Assembly: GCA_934183185.1 (NCBI GenBank)
Contig: CAKPSO010000015.1
Location: forward strand, 1-35,112
Source of the DNA: an uncultured Bacilli bacterium
Lineage (GTDB): Bacteria; Bacillota_I; Bacilli_A; RF39; UBA660
Length of the DNA: 35,112 nucleotides
Reading direction: 5' to 3'
The position numbers were made by a program, and so were the translations under genes. Under the pieces are notes generated by a model. The model did no database searches and was not told where the DNA came from. It saw only the letters and a program-made list of their open reading frames with translations. Below are positions 7,093 to 15,395 of this stretch, one piece after another; the stretch's first letter is position 1, and each line of letters begins with the position of its first letter.

Positions 7093-7719
7093 ATGAAAAT
7101 AAAGAAATATTTAGTACTAGTATTTTTTATGGCATTATTTTTAATTCCTAATAAAGTATGGGGATTAAACGAAGTAAATATTTATTTTTTCTATAGTGAT
7201 GAATGTAATATATGTAGTCAGGAAAAAGCTTATTTAGAAGCTTTAAAAGAAAGATATTTTAATATTAGAGTATATTCTTATGCTATAGCTTCAGATGCTA
7301 ATTATAATTTAATGAAACAAGCTAAGGAATTATACAATGTAAATGAAAGTGGTGTTCCATTTACAGTCATAGGAGATACTCCATTTATTGGATTCTCTCA
7401 AAGTAAGAAATGTAATATGGAAAAGAAAATTTATGAATATTCATATAATAATTATGAAAATAAATTTGGTACTAAATTACTAACTATTGGATATCGTACT
7501 GATTTAACGGGTGATGTTAAAAATTACTACGAAGATAGTAATTACGTTATTGAAGAAAATGGTACTACTAACACAACCACAAATCAAACTAAAACAGAAA
7601 CATCTATTTGGAGTGATCCTAAATATAAAGCTAGTATTATTTTAGTATCTGGAGGATTAATAATTGGTATTATAGTACTTATTATTACTCTAATTGAAAG
7701 GAAAAGAAGAATATGGTAG
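7093..7719 (+). CDS. Membrane-anchored extracytoplasmic thioredoxin-like protein
   Basis: Start chosen at ATG 7093 because AAGGTAGGTG precedes it and the promoter lies at 7060-7068; the same frame is open to 6961 but those codons would fall in the tRNA promoter. The 208-residue protein has a signal peptide (residues 1-24), a thioredoxin-like fold beginning with YFFYSDECNICSQE (redox pair CNIC, 38-41), the cis-proline loop GVPFTVIGD, a Thr/Asn-rich linker, and one membrane segment near residues 178-200 followed by basic residues. It probably shuffles or reduces disulfides outside the cytoplasmic membrane. It overlaps the next gene by 7 bp, suggesting joint translation. Confidence 0.8.
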   Translation: MKIKKYLVLVFFMALFLIPNKVWGLNEVNIYFFYSDECNICSQEKAYLEALKERYFNIRVYSYAIASDANYNLMKQAKELYNVNESGVPFTVIGDTPFIGFSQSKKCNMEKKIYEYSYNNYENKFGTKLLTIGYRTDLTGDVKNYYEDSNYVIEENGTTNTTTNQTKTETSIWSDPKYKASIILVSGGLIIGIIVLIITLIERKRRIW

Positions 7720-8387
7720 CTTTAATTGTAACAGGTTTTATAATATTAATTATAGTTATTGTAGCATGTATATTTATGCTAACTAAATTATCTAAACAAG
7801 AAAATGAGTACATGGAAGTATCTAATAAATATTTAAAGAATATTGGTAAAGATTATACTAAAGATCAGTTTGCTTCTTGGGCTTTTCAATTCTATAATCA
7901 AATAATATTAAGTGTCCAACATGAAAATTATGAATATTTAAGAGATGTATTAGCAGATGATTTATATAATAATTATTTAATTAGTATAAAAAATGCTAAA
8001 GATAGAAATGTAAAAAACATAGTTGAAGATATGAAACCAATATTTACTAAATTAGTTAGTTTAGTAATAAAAGATGATTTAGAAATAGCTAAAGTATGGG
8101 TTAAAGTATCATACTTAGAATATACTATGGATATTACTCCTAGTACAGAAGAAAATCCTATTAAGGATAGAATTATCATGGGTAGCAAGGATCATAAACT
8201 AGAAAAAGAATATATGTTAACACTAGTAAAGGGTAGAACGGAAAAAGAAAGTGTTGCTTGTCCTAACTGTGGTTTTGTTACTCATATTGTTTCTCAAAAT
8301 ACCTGTAGTAGATGTGGAGCTGTAGTAGTAAATAGAAGATATCACTGGGTATTAATTGGTAAAGAAGAAATTAGAACTCATAGATAA
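7713..8387 (+). CDS. Tim44-like domain membrane protein with zinc ribbon
   Basis: A 224-residue protein: N-terminal membrane segment (3-24), then a helical/beta domain similar to the Tim44-like domain (about 45-175, with the QFASWAFQFYNQIILSVQ helix and LRDVLADDLYNNY), and a C-terminal zinc ribbon CPNC (183-186) / CSRC (198-201) inserted before the last beta strand. Tim44-like domains occur in membrane-associated proteins of unclear function in Bacilli-related lineages. It is translated together with the thioredoxin-like protein, whose chemistry might act on exported cysteines. The precise role is unknown. Confidence 0.65.
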   Translation: MVALIVTGFIILIIVIVACIFMLTKLSKQENEYMEVSNKYLKNIGKDYTKDQFASWAFQFYNQIILSVQHENYEYLRDVLADDLYNNYLISIKNAKDRNVKNIVEDMKPIFTKLVSLVIKDDLEIAKVWVKVSYLEYTMDITPSTEENPIKDRIIMGSKDHKLEKEYMLTLVKGRTEKESVACPNCGFVTHIVSQNTCSRCGAVVVNRRYHWVLIGKEEIRTHR

Positions 8388-8392
8388 AACTA

Positions 8393-8417
8393 AAAAGACA
8401 TCAATGCGATGTCTTTT
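8393..8417. terminator. Bidirectional terminator
   Basis: AAAGACATC (8394-8402) and GATGTCTTT (8408-8416) form a 9-bp stem around AATGC, flanked by A and T runs. It separates the convergent Tim44-like and TroA-like genes and overlaps the stop region of the latter. Confidence 0.8.
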
Positions 8418-9282
8418 AATATAGTTCACTTTTTAATAACTCAATATTATAATTCATTAAAGTCATATAATCTTCTTTATTATCTCTCTCAGTATCAGTA
8501 ATATTATCTAATCTCTTAAAAGTTAAAGTATTAATACCTGTATCATTTACTATTTGATTAAATATATCACTATTAGTAGTTTTATCTAATATAAATAAAT
8601 GATTTATTTCTCCATTTTTAATCTTATTTTTAATATCAGTAACTGTTTTATCAGATATACTATTAGTACTATCATCTAGTGAAATAACTGTAAATCCATA
8701 TTTTTCCAAATATTTTAAACTATCATTATTAACAACAATTACTTTTCTAGTAGCATTTTCAGCTGTTAACTTTATATCAGCATCTAATTCTGATAAAGAT
8801 ACTTTTAACTTTTCATAATTATTAGATATTTGTTTCTTTAAATAATTATTAGTAATATATTCATTTAAACCATTCTTAATATTTTGAGCTATCATAAGTA
8901 AGTTAGATGGATTTAACCATAATTCTTCTTCTCCATAAGTAGTTTCCATTCCATTAGTTGCATCTATTATTAACATATTTTTATTATAACTTAATAAGTC
9001 TTTAGCCAAATCTTTATCATTATTTAAACTATTATAAATAAATAATTCTTTCTTACTATAATCCTTTATAACTTTATTACTTATCTTATAAGAAGTAATA
9101 TCAGTTCCATCAGGATAGATAGAAGTAACCAAAGAATGATCGCCATAAAGTATATTAGTAACATATTCATATGGGTAAGCAGTAGTAACTATCTCAATAC
9201 CCTCTAAGTTATCTTTCTTAAAACATCCAGTAGTTAATACTATAAGTAATAATGAAATTAATAATAATTTTATTCTTTTCAT
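8416..9282 (-). CDS. TroA/ZnuA-like lipoprotein lacking the usual histidine ligands
   Basis: A 288-residue lipoprotein: signal with lipobox LTTGC (Cys20), then a fold aligning with metal-binding ABC substrate proteins (cluster A-I): VTTAYPYEYVTNILYG near the start, LWLNPSNLLMIAQNI in the middle, and NNDSLKYLEKYGFTVISLDD at the second lobe. In zinc and manganese binders the first, second and third sites carry His (often DPH, HxWLDP, H before the second lobe); here the corresponding positions are D/T, E and N/D. No permease or ATPase gene is nearby. It may bind another ligand, recruit without transport, or be degenerate. It is coupled to yidD by a 4-bp overlap, with AAAGGAG inside yidD. Confidence 0.7.
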   Translation of the reverse strand: MKRIKLLLISLLLIVLTTGCFKKDNLEGIEIVTTAYPYEYVTNILYGDHSLVTSIYPDGTDITSYKISNKVIKDYSKKELFIYNSLNNDKDLAKDLLSYNKNMLIIDATNGMETTYGEEELWLNPSNLLMIAQNIKNGLNEYITNNYLKKQISNNYEKLKVSLSELDADIKLTAENATRKVIVVNNDSLKYLEKYGFTVISLDDSTNSISDKTVTDIKNKIKNGEINHLFILDKTTNSDIFNQIVNDTGINTLTFKRLDNITDTERDNKEDYMTLMNYNIELLKSELY

Positions 9283-9503
9283 GATTTTTTCTCCTTTACT
9301 GGTACAGGGTCATAACCACTAGTTCCATGTGGATTACATCTTAATATTCTCTTGATTGCTAGACAAGTACCCTTAATACTACCAAATTTGCTTATTGCTT
9401 CTATTGCGTAATTAGAACAAGTGGGAATATGTCTACAACTACTATGCCATGAAGTAGGAGTCATTTGGTATATTTTTATCATTCCTATTAAGAAGTATTT
9501 CAT
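9279..9503 (-). CDS. yidD: Membrane protein insertion efficiency factor YidD
   Basis: A 74-residue protein with the full YidD signature: HSSCRHIPTCSNYAIEAI and the basic helix, then RCNPHGTSGYDPVP. YidD is a small peripheral membrane protein that helps insertion of membrane proteins via YidC. It usually lies next to rnpA/yidC; here it stands alone at the head of a two-gene operon with a TroA-like lipoprotein. The ribosome site is modest (GGTGATAGG). Confidence 0.95.
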   Translation of the reverse strand: MKYFLIGMIKIYQMTPTSWHSSCRHIPTCSNYAIEAISKFGSIKGTCLAIKRILRCNPHGTSGYDPVPVKEKKS

Positions 9504-9520
9504 CCTATCACCATGTGTTT

Positions 9521-9549
9521 ATTTTACTATTTTTTTATTATTTTGACAA
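9521..9549 (-). promoter_or_regulatory. Promoter of yidD
   Basis: On the minus strand TTGTCA (9549-9544), a 17-bp spacer and TAAAAT (9526-9521). The -35 overlaps a plus-strand TTGACA at 9543-9548, making the divergent region symmetrical there. Confidence 0.6.
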
Positions 9550-9599
9550 CTAGTATTGATATATGAAATTTATTCACATGACAAAAAGCGACATTTTTC

Positions 9600-9628
9600 T
9601 TGCAATTTTATGATTTTTGTGGTATCCT
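9600..9628 (+). promoter_or_regulatory. Promoter of the exopolysaccharide operon
   Basis: TTGCAA (9600-9605), 17-bp spacer, TATCCT (9623-9628). The -35 is preceded by CGACATTTTTC, close to the sequence before the -35 of the promoter at 23061 (CGATTTTTC then TTGC), which suggests common control of the two polysaccharide transcription units. Confidence 0.6.
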
Positions 9629-9659
9629 ATAGCTACTTTTTCAGAAGTGGGGTATTGGT

Positions 9660-10340
9660 ATGAATGATAGCAGTATGGGAGTATTTATAAACCAAGACCA
9701 TATTAGTGATAGAGGTAAGATTAGTACTATGTTTTATCATCTAATTAAAAGATGCTTTGATATAGGAATATCACTAATAAGCTTAGTTTTACTACTACCA
9801 GTATTTATAATTATAGGAATTATTATAAAGATTGATTCTAGAGGACCTATATTTTATAGACATAAGAGATTAGGTAAGAATAAAGAGTATATATATCTAT
9901 ATAAATTTAGAAGTATGTATTCTGACTCTAAAGAAAGATTAGAGGAAATGTTAAAAGATCCTAAGATAAAAAAAGAATGGGAAGAAAATTATAAGTTAGA
10001 TAATGATCCTAGAATTACTAAGATTGGTAAGTTTTTAAGAAGTTCTTCACTAGATGAACTACCACAACTATTAAATATATTATCTGGTGATATGAGTATA
10101 GTTGGACCAAGACCTATTATAGATTCTGAAATAGAAAAGTATAAAGATAATAGAGATTTACTATTAAGTGTAACTCCAGGTTTAACTGGATGGTGGGCAT
10201 GTAATGGTAGAAGTTGTACAAGCTATGATGAAAGAATGAATTTAGAATTATACTACGTAAGACATTGTAGTATTGGATTAGATATAAAAATAATAGTAAA
10301 GACTTTTATTTCTGTTATAAAAAGGGATGGGGCTAAGTAA
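9660..10340 (+). CDS. Initiating sugar-phosphate transferase (bacterial sugar transferase family)
   Basis: A 226-residue short-form polyprenyl-phosphate sugar-1-phosphate transferase (WcaJ/PglC-like core). Seen: membrane helix at about 32-55 (after KRCFDIG), then FYRHKRLGKN, YKFRSMY, the conserved DPRITKIGKFLRSSSLDELPQ block and IVGPRPI. It transfers a sugar phosphate from a nucleotide sugar to undecaprenyl phosphate and so starts the repeat unit. The extra leading 22 residues are not typical; Met24 is an alternative start, but a ribosome-site-like AAGTGGGG precedes 9660. First gene of the operon. Confidence 0.9.
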   Translation: MNDSSMGVFINQDHISDRGKISTMFYHLIKRCFDIGISLISLVLLLPVFIIIGIIIKIDSRGPIFYRHKRLGKNKEYIYLYKFRSMYSDSKERLEEMLKDPKIKKEWEENYKLDNDPRITKIGKFLRSSSLDELPQLLNILSGDMSIVGPRPIIDSEIEKYKDNRDLLLSVTPGLTGWWACNGRSCTSYDERMNLELYYVRHCSIGLDIKIIVKTFISVIKRDGAK

Positions 10341-10341
10341 T

Positions 10342-10869
10342 ATGGATGTTGTTTTAAAAAATACTGATTGGAATAGTAAAAAAGACAGTGATAGTTTATA
10401 TAACATGATGACTAATGAAGAAGGTATTAGAGATATATTTTTCGGTAGATTTGACAGATTTATAACTGCAAGTATTTCCTGGTTAATAAAAGCAAATGAT
10501 GAAAATGTTGGTTTTATTAATTTAGTAGTAGAGAAAGCAAATTATAATTTTCTATTCTTAGATATGGGAATTATTAAGGCTTATCGTGGTAAGGGCTATG
10601 GTAAGAAATTCTTAAAAGAAGTACAAGAAATTGTAGAAAAAGAAAAAGATTTACCATATGTCTTAATGGAAACTAAAAAAGATAATGTTAGTGCTAATGA
10701 AATTAGTAAAAGCGTAGGGTGTTACTTAACTTCTTTCGGTGATAGAAATATCTATTTATTACAGAAGTTTAAGTTACAGGAATTTATTGATACTGATCAA
10801 ATGGAAAAATTAGCTAAGCATTATGAAAAGGGAAATAATAAAGCTTCTATTATAAAAGAATATTTATAA
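10342..10869 (+). CDS. GNAT-family acetyltransferase
   Basis: Start placed at ATG 10342 since AAAGGGATGGGG lies at a proper distance; an in-frame ATG at 10327 has no room for one. The 175-residue protein has the GNAT acetyl-CoA loop (DMGIIKAYRGKGYGKKFL) after a central beta strand, and a variable C-terminal helix. In this setting it probably acetylates an amino sugar or hydroxyl of the polysaccharide precursor, though other small-molecule substrates are possible. It begins right after the sugar transferase stop. Confidence 0.8.
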   Translation: MDVVLKNTDWNSKKDSDSLYNMMTNEEGIRDIFFGRFDRFITASISWLIKANDENVGFINLVVEKANYNFLFLDMGIIKAYRGKGYGKKFLKEVQEIVEKEKDLPYVLMETKKDNVSANEISKSVGCYLTSFGDRNIYLLQKFKLQEFIDTDQMEKLAKHYEKGNNKASIIKEYL

Positions 10870-10918
10870 AAGTAAAAAGATAAAAAGAAAATAAAAAGGG
10901 TACCATAAATAAAACAGT

Positions 10919-10959
10919 AGACTATATACAAAGGGTGTACCATGTGTGTAGTCTTTTTT
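10919..10959 (+). terminator. Strong hairpin with T6 inside the operon (possible attenuator)
   Basis: AGACTATATACA (10919-10930) pairs over 12 positions (two G-U) with TGTGTGTAGTCT (10943-10954), loop AAGGGTGTACCA, followed by T6. It lies between the acetyltransferase and the first GT2 gene, just before the latter's GGAAGGGGG site. A partial copy of the loop (AAGGGTACCAT, 10897-10907) upstream could pair with it. It looks like a terminator that must be read through or regulated for the distal genes to be expressed. Confidence 0.65.
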
Positions 10960-10976
10960 GTTGGAAGGGGGATATT

Positions 10977-12026
10977 ATGAAACCATTAATATCAATAATA
11001 GTTCCAGTATATAATTGTGAAAAATATATTTCAAAATTAGTAGATTCTATCAATAATCAGACCTATCAGAATTTTGAATTATTTCTAATAGATGATGGTT
11101 CAACAGATAATACTAGTTTAGTGTTACAGAAACTTAAGAGTTCTAATGAAAGAATAAAGGTAATCTTCAAGAAGAATTCAGGAGTTTCTGATACAAGAAA
11201 TTACGGATTAAAAATTGCAAATGGAAAGTATATTATCTTTTTAGATGCTGATGATTATGTTGAAAAAAATTATTTAGAAGATATGATGAATATTATGAAT
11301 AAATATAAACCTGAACTTATAATACAGGGTTATTATTCAGAAACTGATACTTTAAAAAATTACAAACTTGATACTATTAGTATGAAGGAAAAGTATTATA
11401 ACAATAAAGCTTCTATTAAAGAAGATCTTGTTGAAATGTGGGATAGACATTTATTGTATAATATCTGGAATAAAGTATATGTAAAAAAAATAATAGATGA
11501 TAATAATATTAAATTTCCTGAATATAACTGGGGAGAAGATATAGAATTTAATCGTTTGTATTTGTTAAATATTAATACGGCTTATAACACTAGTAATTGC
11601 TACTACCATTATATTAGAGAAAGAAATGGTGCTGTAACTAATAAATATCAAACAAACTTATTCGAAATTAGAAAGAAAGAATTTTATGAATTTAATGAGT
11701 ACTTTGAAAAATGGCATATTTCTAAAAATAATTATTATGAATTTTCTTGTAGAAGATATATTGAAAGAGTACTTGGATGTATAGAAAATATATATTCTTC
11801 TGATAGTAATTTTAAAAATAGATATCAATTAATAAAAAATATTATAAATGATCCACTTACGAGAGAAACTATTCAATATATTAAGCCAAAAAGCAAAAAA
11901 ATAAAAATTATGATTATACCGATTCGATTAAAGCTAATTTTGACGACAATGTTAATGGGTAAAATTATAAATATCATAAAAAGTAAATATCCTGATATTT
12001 TTAATAAATTAAAAAATAAAAGATAA
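10977..12026 (+). CDS. GT2-family glycosyltransferase 1
   Basis: Start at ATG 10977 behind GGAAGGGGG; the longer frame would begin inside the hairpin. The 349-residue protein has the GT-A fold motifs VPVYN (9-13), DDGS (39-42) and the metal-binding DADD (90-93), with a GEDIEF acceptor-site motif around residue 186. It adds one sugar to the lipid-linked repeat unit on the cytoplasmic face. The sugar cannot be predicted. The C-terminus is basic and likely membrane associated. Confidence 0.88.
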   Translation: MKPLISIIVPVYNCEKYISKLVDSINNQTYQNFELFLIDDGSTDNTSLVLQKLKSSNERIKVIFKKNSGVSDTRNYGLKIANGKYIIFLDADDYVEKNYLEDMMNIMNKYKPELIIQGYYSETDTLKNYKLDTISMKEKYYNNKASIKEDLVEMWDRHLLYNIWNKVYVKKIIDDNNIKFPEYNWGEDIEFNRLYLLNINTAYNTSNCYYHYIRERNGAVTNKYQTNLFEIRKKEFYEFNEYFEKWHISKNNYYEFSCRRYIERVLGCIENIYSSDSNFKNRYQLIKNIINDPLTRETIQYIKPKSKKIKIMIIPIRLKLILTTMLMGKIINIIKSKYPDIFNKLKNKR

Positions 12027-12051
12027 GTATTAAGAATGGAGAAATGATTAT

Positions 12052-13086
12052 ATGAAAGCAAAAATAGATTTATCAATTGTAGTACCATGTTATAATTGTG
12101 CTAAATTTATTGATAGAACTGTAAAATCAATAATAGATAATTCTTATGATGAAACAGAAATAATCTTAATAAATGATGGCTCAATAGATAATACTAAGGA
12201 AAAACTTATAAATTTATCAAAAAAGTACAAGAATATTACAGTGATTGATAAAGAAAATAGTGGGGTTTCTGATACAAGAAACTATGGTATAGATATAGCT
12301 AAGGGTAAATATATAGGATTTGTTGATAGTGATGATATTATAGTTAATAATATTTATAAAAAAGTAATGGATATAATGAAGAGGGAAAACCCTGATGTAG
12401 TTTGCTTTATTGTTAATGAAATGATAGATAATAAAATATATAATTCACGATTAAGTTATAAAAATGGTAGCTATGATTCTGAATATATATTACGTGAATA
12501 TTTAAAAAATAATATATCAATATCAGTATGTGATAAGGTATATAAAAATGAATTAGTAAAAAATAATAAGTTTAGCACTAAAATAAAGTTTAGTGAGGAT
12601 ATTTTATTTTGTGTGGAATTATTTCAAAAACCATGCCAAGTATATTTATTGAATGAAGTTGGATATTTATACGTACAAAATGCTAATTCTATGGTTCATA
12701 CTGTTTCGAAAAGTCAACTTCAAACTGCTAAAATAGGTGATATGCTTAATTTTAATAATAAAAAATTATCAAAAGAATATAATTATTTTATTGCTTATTG
12801 TATGGCAAGATGTATTCATCATTTATCTTATAATTATAATAAAAAAAATAAAGATGAAATCTATAAATATTTTAAAGAAATATATGATAAAGACAAAGTT
12901 AACATATTAATTAAAAGTAAATATTCTAGTACTTCTAATAAATTAGAGTTTTCATTATTAAAAATATTTGGAATAAAATTTCATTTAAATATGTTCTTTA
13001 CATATAGATATGTCAGAAATATATTGCGAAAAAGCAAATTAAAGGAGAATTGTTATTATGAAGTTTATGAAAAAAGTAATGACTAA
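12052..13086 (+). CDS. GT2-family glycosyltransferase 2
   Basis: A 344-residue GT-A transferase: VPCYN (11-15), NDGS (41-44), DSDD (92-95) and an acidic SEDILF motif near residue 181. The start is supported by GGAGAAATG. It resembles the preceding GT2 protein in the N-terminal half (NSGVSDTRNYG in both), suggesting duplication, but the C-terminal halves differ. Its 3' end overlaps the next gene by 29 bp, so the two are translated together. Confidence 0.88.
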   Translation: MKAKIDLSIVVPCYNCAKFIDRTVKSIIDNSYDETEIILINDGSIDNTKEKLINLSKKYKNITVIDKENSGVSDTRNYGIDIAKGKYIGFVDSDDIIVNNIYKKVMDIMKRENPDVVCFIVNEMIDNKIYNSRLSYKNGSYDSEYILREYLKNNISISVCDKVYKNELVKNNKFSTKIKFSEDILFCVELFQKPCQVYLLNEVGYLYVQNANSMVHTVSKSQLQTAKIGDMLNFNNKKLSKEYNYFIAYCMARCIHHLSYNYNKKNKDEIYKYFKEIYDKDKVNILIKSKYSSTSNKLEFSLLKIFGIKFHLNMFFTYRYVRNILRKSKLKENCYYEVYEKSND

Positions 13087-14266
13087 TCTTAAATATATTA
13101 GATTAATGGATTTAATAAAAATATTAATCTTTTTTGTAGCGTTTCCATGTTCAATTGTTGTTAAATTATATAATAAGCTTTTTAATAAAAGAATTTGGTT
13201 AATAAGTGAATCGGAAACTACGGCTAGAGATAATGGCTTATATTTGTTTTTGTACATGATGAACAATAATCTAGATAATGGTTTATATTATGTTATTGAT
13301 AAAAAATGTGACGATTATTCAAAACTAAAAAAATATAATAATGTTATACAGTTTGGTAGTTTAAAACATTGGATATATTATTTAGCAGCTGATAGACAAA
13401 TTAGTAGTCAGAAAGATTCTAATCCATTGCCTTTTTTCTTTTATGTATTGCATATTTATTTAAATTTATTTAATCATCGAGTATTTTTACAACATGGTAT
13501 TACTAAAGATGACTCTGAATGGTTATACTATAAAAATACAAAATTTAAGATGTTTATATGCGGAGCTAAAGAAGAGTATGAATTTATAAAAGAAAAGTTT
13601 GGATATCCTGAAGATAATTTAAAATATACTGGTTTTGCTAGATTTGATAATTTAAATAATACTAAATATGATAATAAGAAAATATTAATTATGCCAACTT
13701 GGCGAAATTGGTTAGGAAGAGAAACTAATGGTTTAAGTAAAGTAGAAATTTTCGAAAACTCAACATATTATAAAAGCTGGATGAAAGTAATAAATGATAA
13801 AAAACTTAGTGATTACTTAGTGAATAATGATATAATAGCTTACTTTTATCCTCATGCAGGTATATTAAAATATGCAGATAGCTTTAAGTCATTAAAAAAT
13901 ATAGAAATAGTTAAAAATACTAATCTTGATATTCAAAAAGTATTAATTGAATCAGCTTTGATGATCACAGATTATTCAAGTGTTTACATGGATTTTGCAT
14001 ATATGAAAAAACCAATTATTTATTATCAATTTGATATTGATGAATACAGAAAAAAGCAATATTCTGAAGGCTATTTCAATTATGAGGATGATGGTTTTGG
14101 TCCGGTAGTTAAATCTTGTAGTCGACTTGTAGATGAAATAATCAAATCTATAGATAATAATTATATTTTAGAACCTAAATATTTAAAAAGAATGACTGAT
14201 TTTTTCGAATTAAAAGATGATCAAAATTGTAAAAGAATTTATGATGTTATTGAAGGAATGAAGTAA
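13058..14266 (+). CDS. CDP-glycerol/CDP-ribitol-type polyol-phosphate transferase
   Basis: A 402-residue protein of the TagB/TagF glycerophosphotransferase family. Seen: a membrane-proximal amphipathic start (1-40), QHG (145-147) with the catalytic His, MPTWRNWLG, HAG, and TDYSSVYMDFAYMKKP followed by IYYQFDIDEY, the nucleotide-binding half. These enzymes transfer glycerol phosphate (or a related polyol phosphate) from a CDP-activated donor. Its place in a capsule operon suggests a polymer decorated with or containing polyol phosphate rather than plain teichoic acid. AAAGGAG within the preceding gene fixes the start. No CDP-glycerol synthesis gene is visible here. Confidence 0.85.
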   Translation: MKFMKKVMTNLKYIRLMDLIKILIFFVAFPCSIVVKLYNKLFNKRIWLISESETTARDNGLYLFLYMMNNNLDNGLYYVIDKKCDDYSKLKKYNNVIQFGSLKHWIYYLAADRQISSQKDSNPLPFFFYVLHIYLNLFNHRVFLQHGITKDDSEWLYYKNTKFKMFICGAKEEYEFIKEKFGYPEDNLKYTGFARFDNLNNTKYDNKKILIMPTWRNWLGRETNGLSKVEIFENSTYYKSWMKVINDKKLSDYLVNNDIIAYFYPHAGILKYADSFKSLKNIEIVKNTNLDIQKVLIESALMITDYSSVYMDFAYMKKPIIYYQFDIDEYRKKQYSEGYFNYEDDGFGPVVKSCSRLVDEIIKSIDNNYILEPKYLKRMTDFFELKDDQNCKRIYDVIEGMK

Positions 14267-14267
14267 A

Positions 14268-15395
14268 ATGAAAAAGTTAAATATTAATCAATTAATTTTT
14301 TATTTATCGTATTCTTTATTTTTGTTTTGTTATACATTTAATAATGTGACGTTTTTACAAAGGTATATTAGTTATATAGATTTATTTTCTTTATTTTTAT
14401 TATTTATTTCTATACTTCTTAAATCTAAAACTTATGAAAGAAAGGCCTTTATTACAATAGTTTTAATTGGCGGTATTTTATTAATATCTTCATTCTTTTC
14501 AAAGGATTTAATGCTTGTTAGAATATTTTTATTCATAGTTGCTATGAAAGAAATGAATTTTAAAAAGGTTATTAGGTATGATTTTTATATTAGAATAATT
14601 TTTACTATTATTGTTTTATTACTTTATAAATTAGGGTTAACTAATACCCTAGAATTTTATAGAGATGGTGTTATTAGAAATACATTGGGATTTATTCATC
14701 CTAATACTTTTAGTGTTATGGTCTATACAATAGTGATGGAATATATATTTATATATGTTAGTAAGTTTAAACTTCGTACCTTTTTATTATTATTGTTAGC
14801 ATTCATTTTTATTGATAAGGTATCGGATTCTAGAACTGGAGAATTGTCACTTATTGTTTTTATGATAATGGTATTATTAGATAATGTAAGTACAAAGACA
14901 AAAAAAGTGGCCTTTAAAATTACTAAATATGTACCACTTATTATGATTTTAATTAGTTTTATTATGATTTACTTGTATAAAAATAATGTTGTTCAAATTC
15001 AAAAATTAAATCTGATATTATCTGGTAGAATTCATTATGGACAAGCGTTTTTAGATACATATGGTATAAAATTATTTGGACAAGAAGTAAAAATGTTTGA
15101 ATTAATCTATTCTAGTATAAATAATTTATCGTCTTGGGTATTAGATAATTCATATTTATTATTATTGATTAGATATGGATTGTTATGTACAATTATTTTT
15201 TATAAAGCTATAGTAGATTCTATAAAAGTAATAAAAAACGAGTATAGCAATTCATATTTAATTTATATAGTTCTTACATACTTGATAATGGGAGCATTTG
15301 AAACTTCATTAATAAAGTTACAATACAATCCTTTTATATTAATATTGGGCTATATAATATATAGTAATAGAGTGGGGGATTTATATGAAAAATAA
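14268..15395 (+). CDS. Wzy-like polysaccharide polymerase (O-antigen ligase/polymerase type)
   Basis: A 375-residue polytopic membrane protein with about ten to twelve hydrophobic segments and one larger polar loop (about 235-290, with SGRIHYGQAFLDTYGIKLFGQE). The middle contains GFIHPNTFSV and SRTGELS, reminiscent of the conserved sites of the O-antigen polymerase/ligase superfamily. It would polymerise exported repeat units. Family members are very divergent, so the call rests on topology, the Arg/His motifs and the operon context with a flippase and CpsC. Confidence 0.75.
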   Translation: MKKLNINQLIFYLSYSLFLFCYTFNNVTFLQRYISYIDLFSLFLLFISILLKSKTYERKAFITIVLIGGILLISSFFSKDLMLVRIFLFIVAMKEMNFKKVIRYDFYIRIIFTIIVLLLYKLGLTNTLEFYRDGVIRNTLGFIHPNTFSVMVYTIVMEYIFIYVSKFKLRTFLLLLLAFIFIDKVSDSRTGELSLIVFMIMVLLDNVSTKTKKVAFKITKYVPLIMILISFIMIYLYKNNVVQIQKLNLILSGRIHYGQAFLDTYGIKLFGQEVKMFELIYSSINNLSSWVLDNSYLLLLIRYGLLCTIIFYKAIVDSIKVIKNEYSNSYLIYIVLTYLIMGAFETSLIKLQYNPFILILGYIIYSNRVGDLYEK

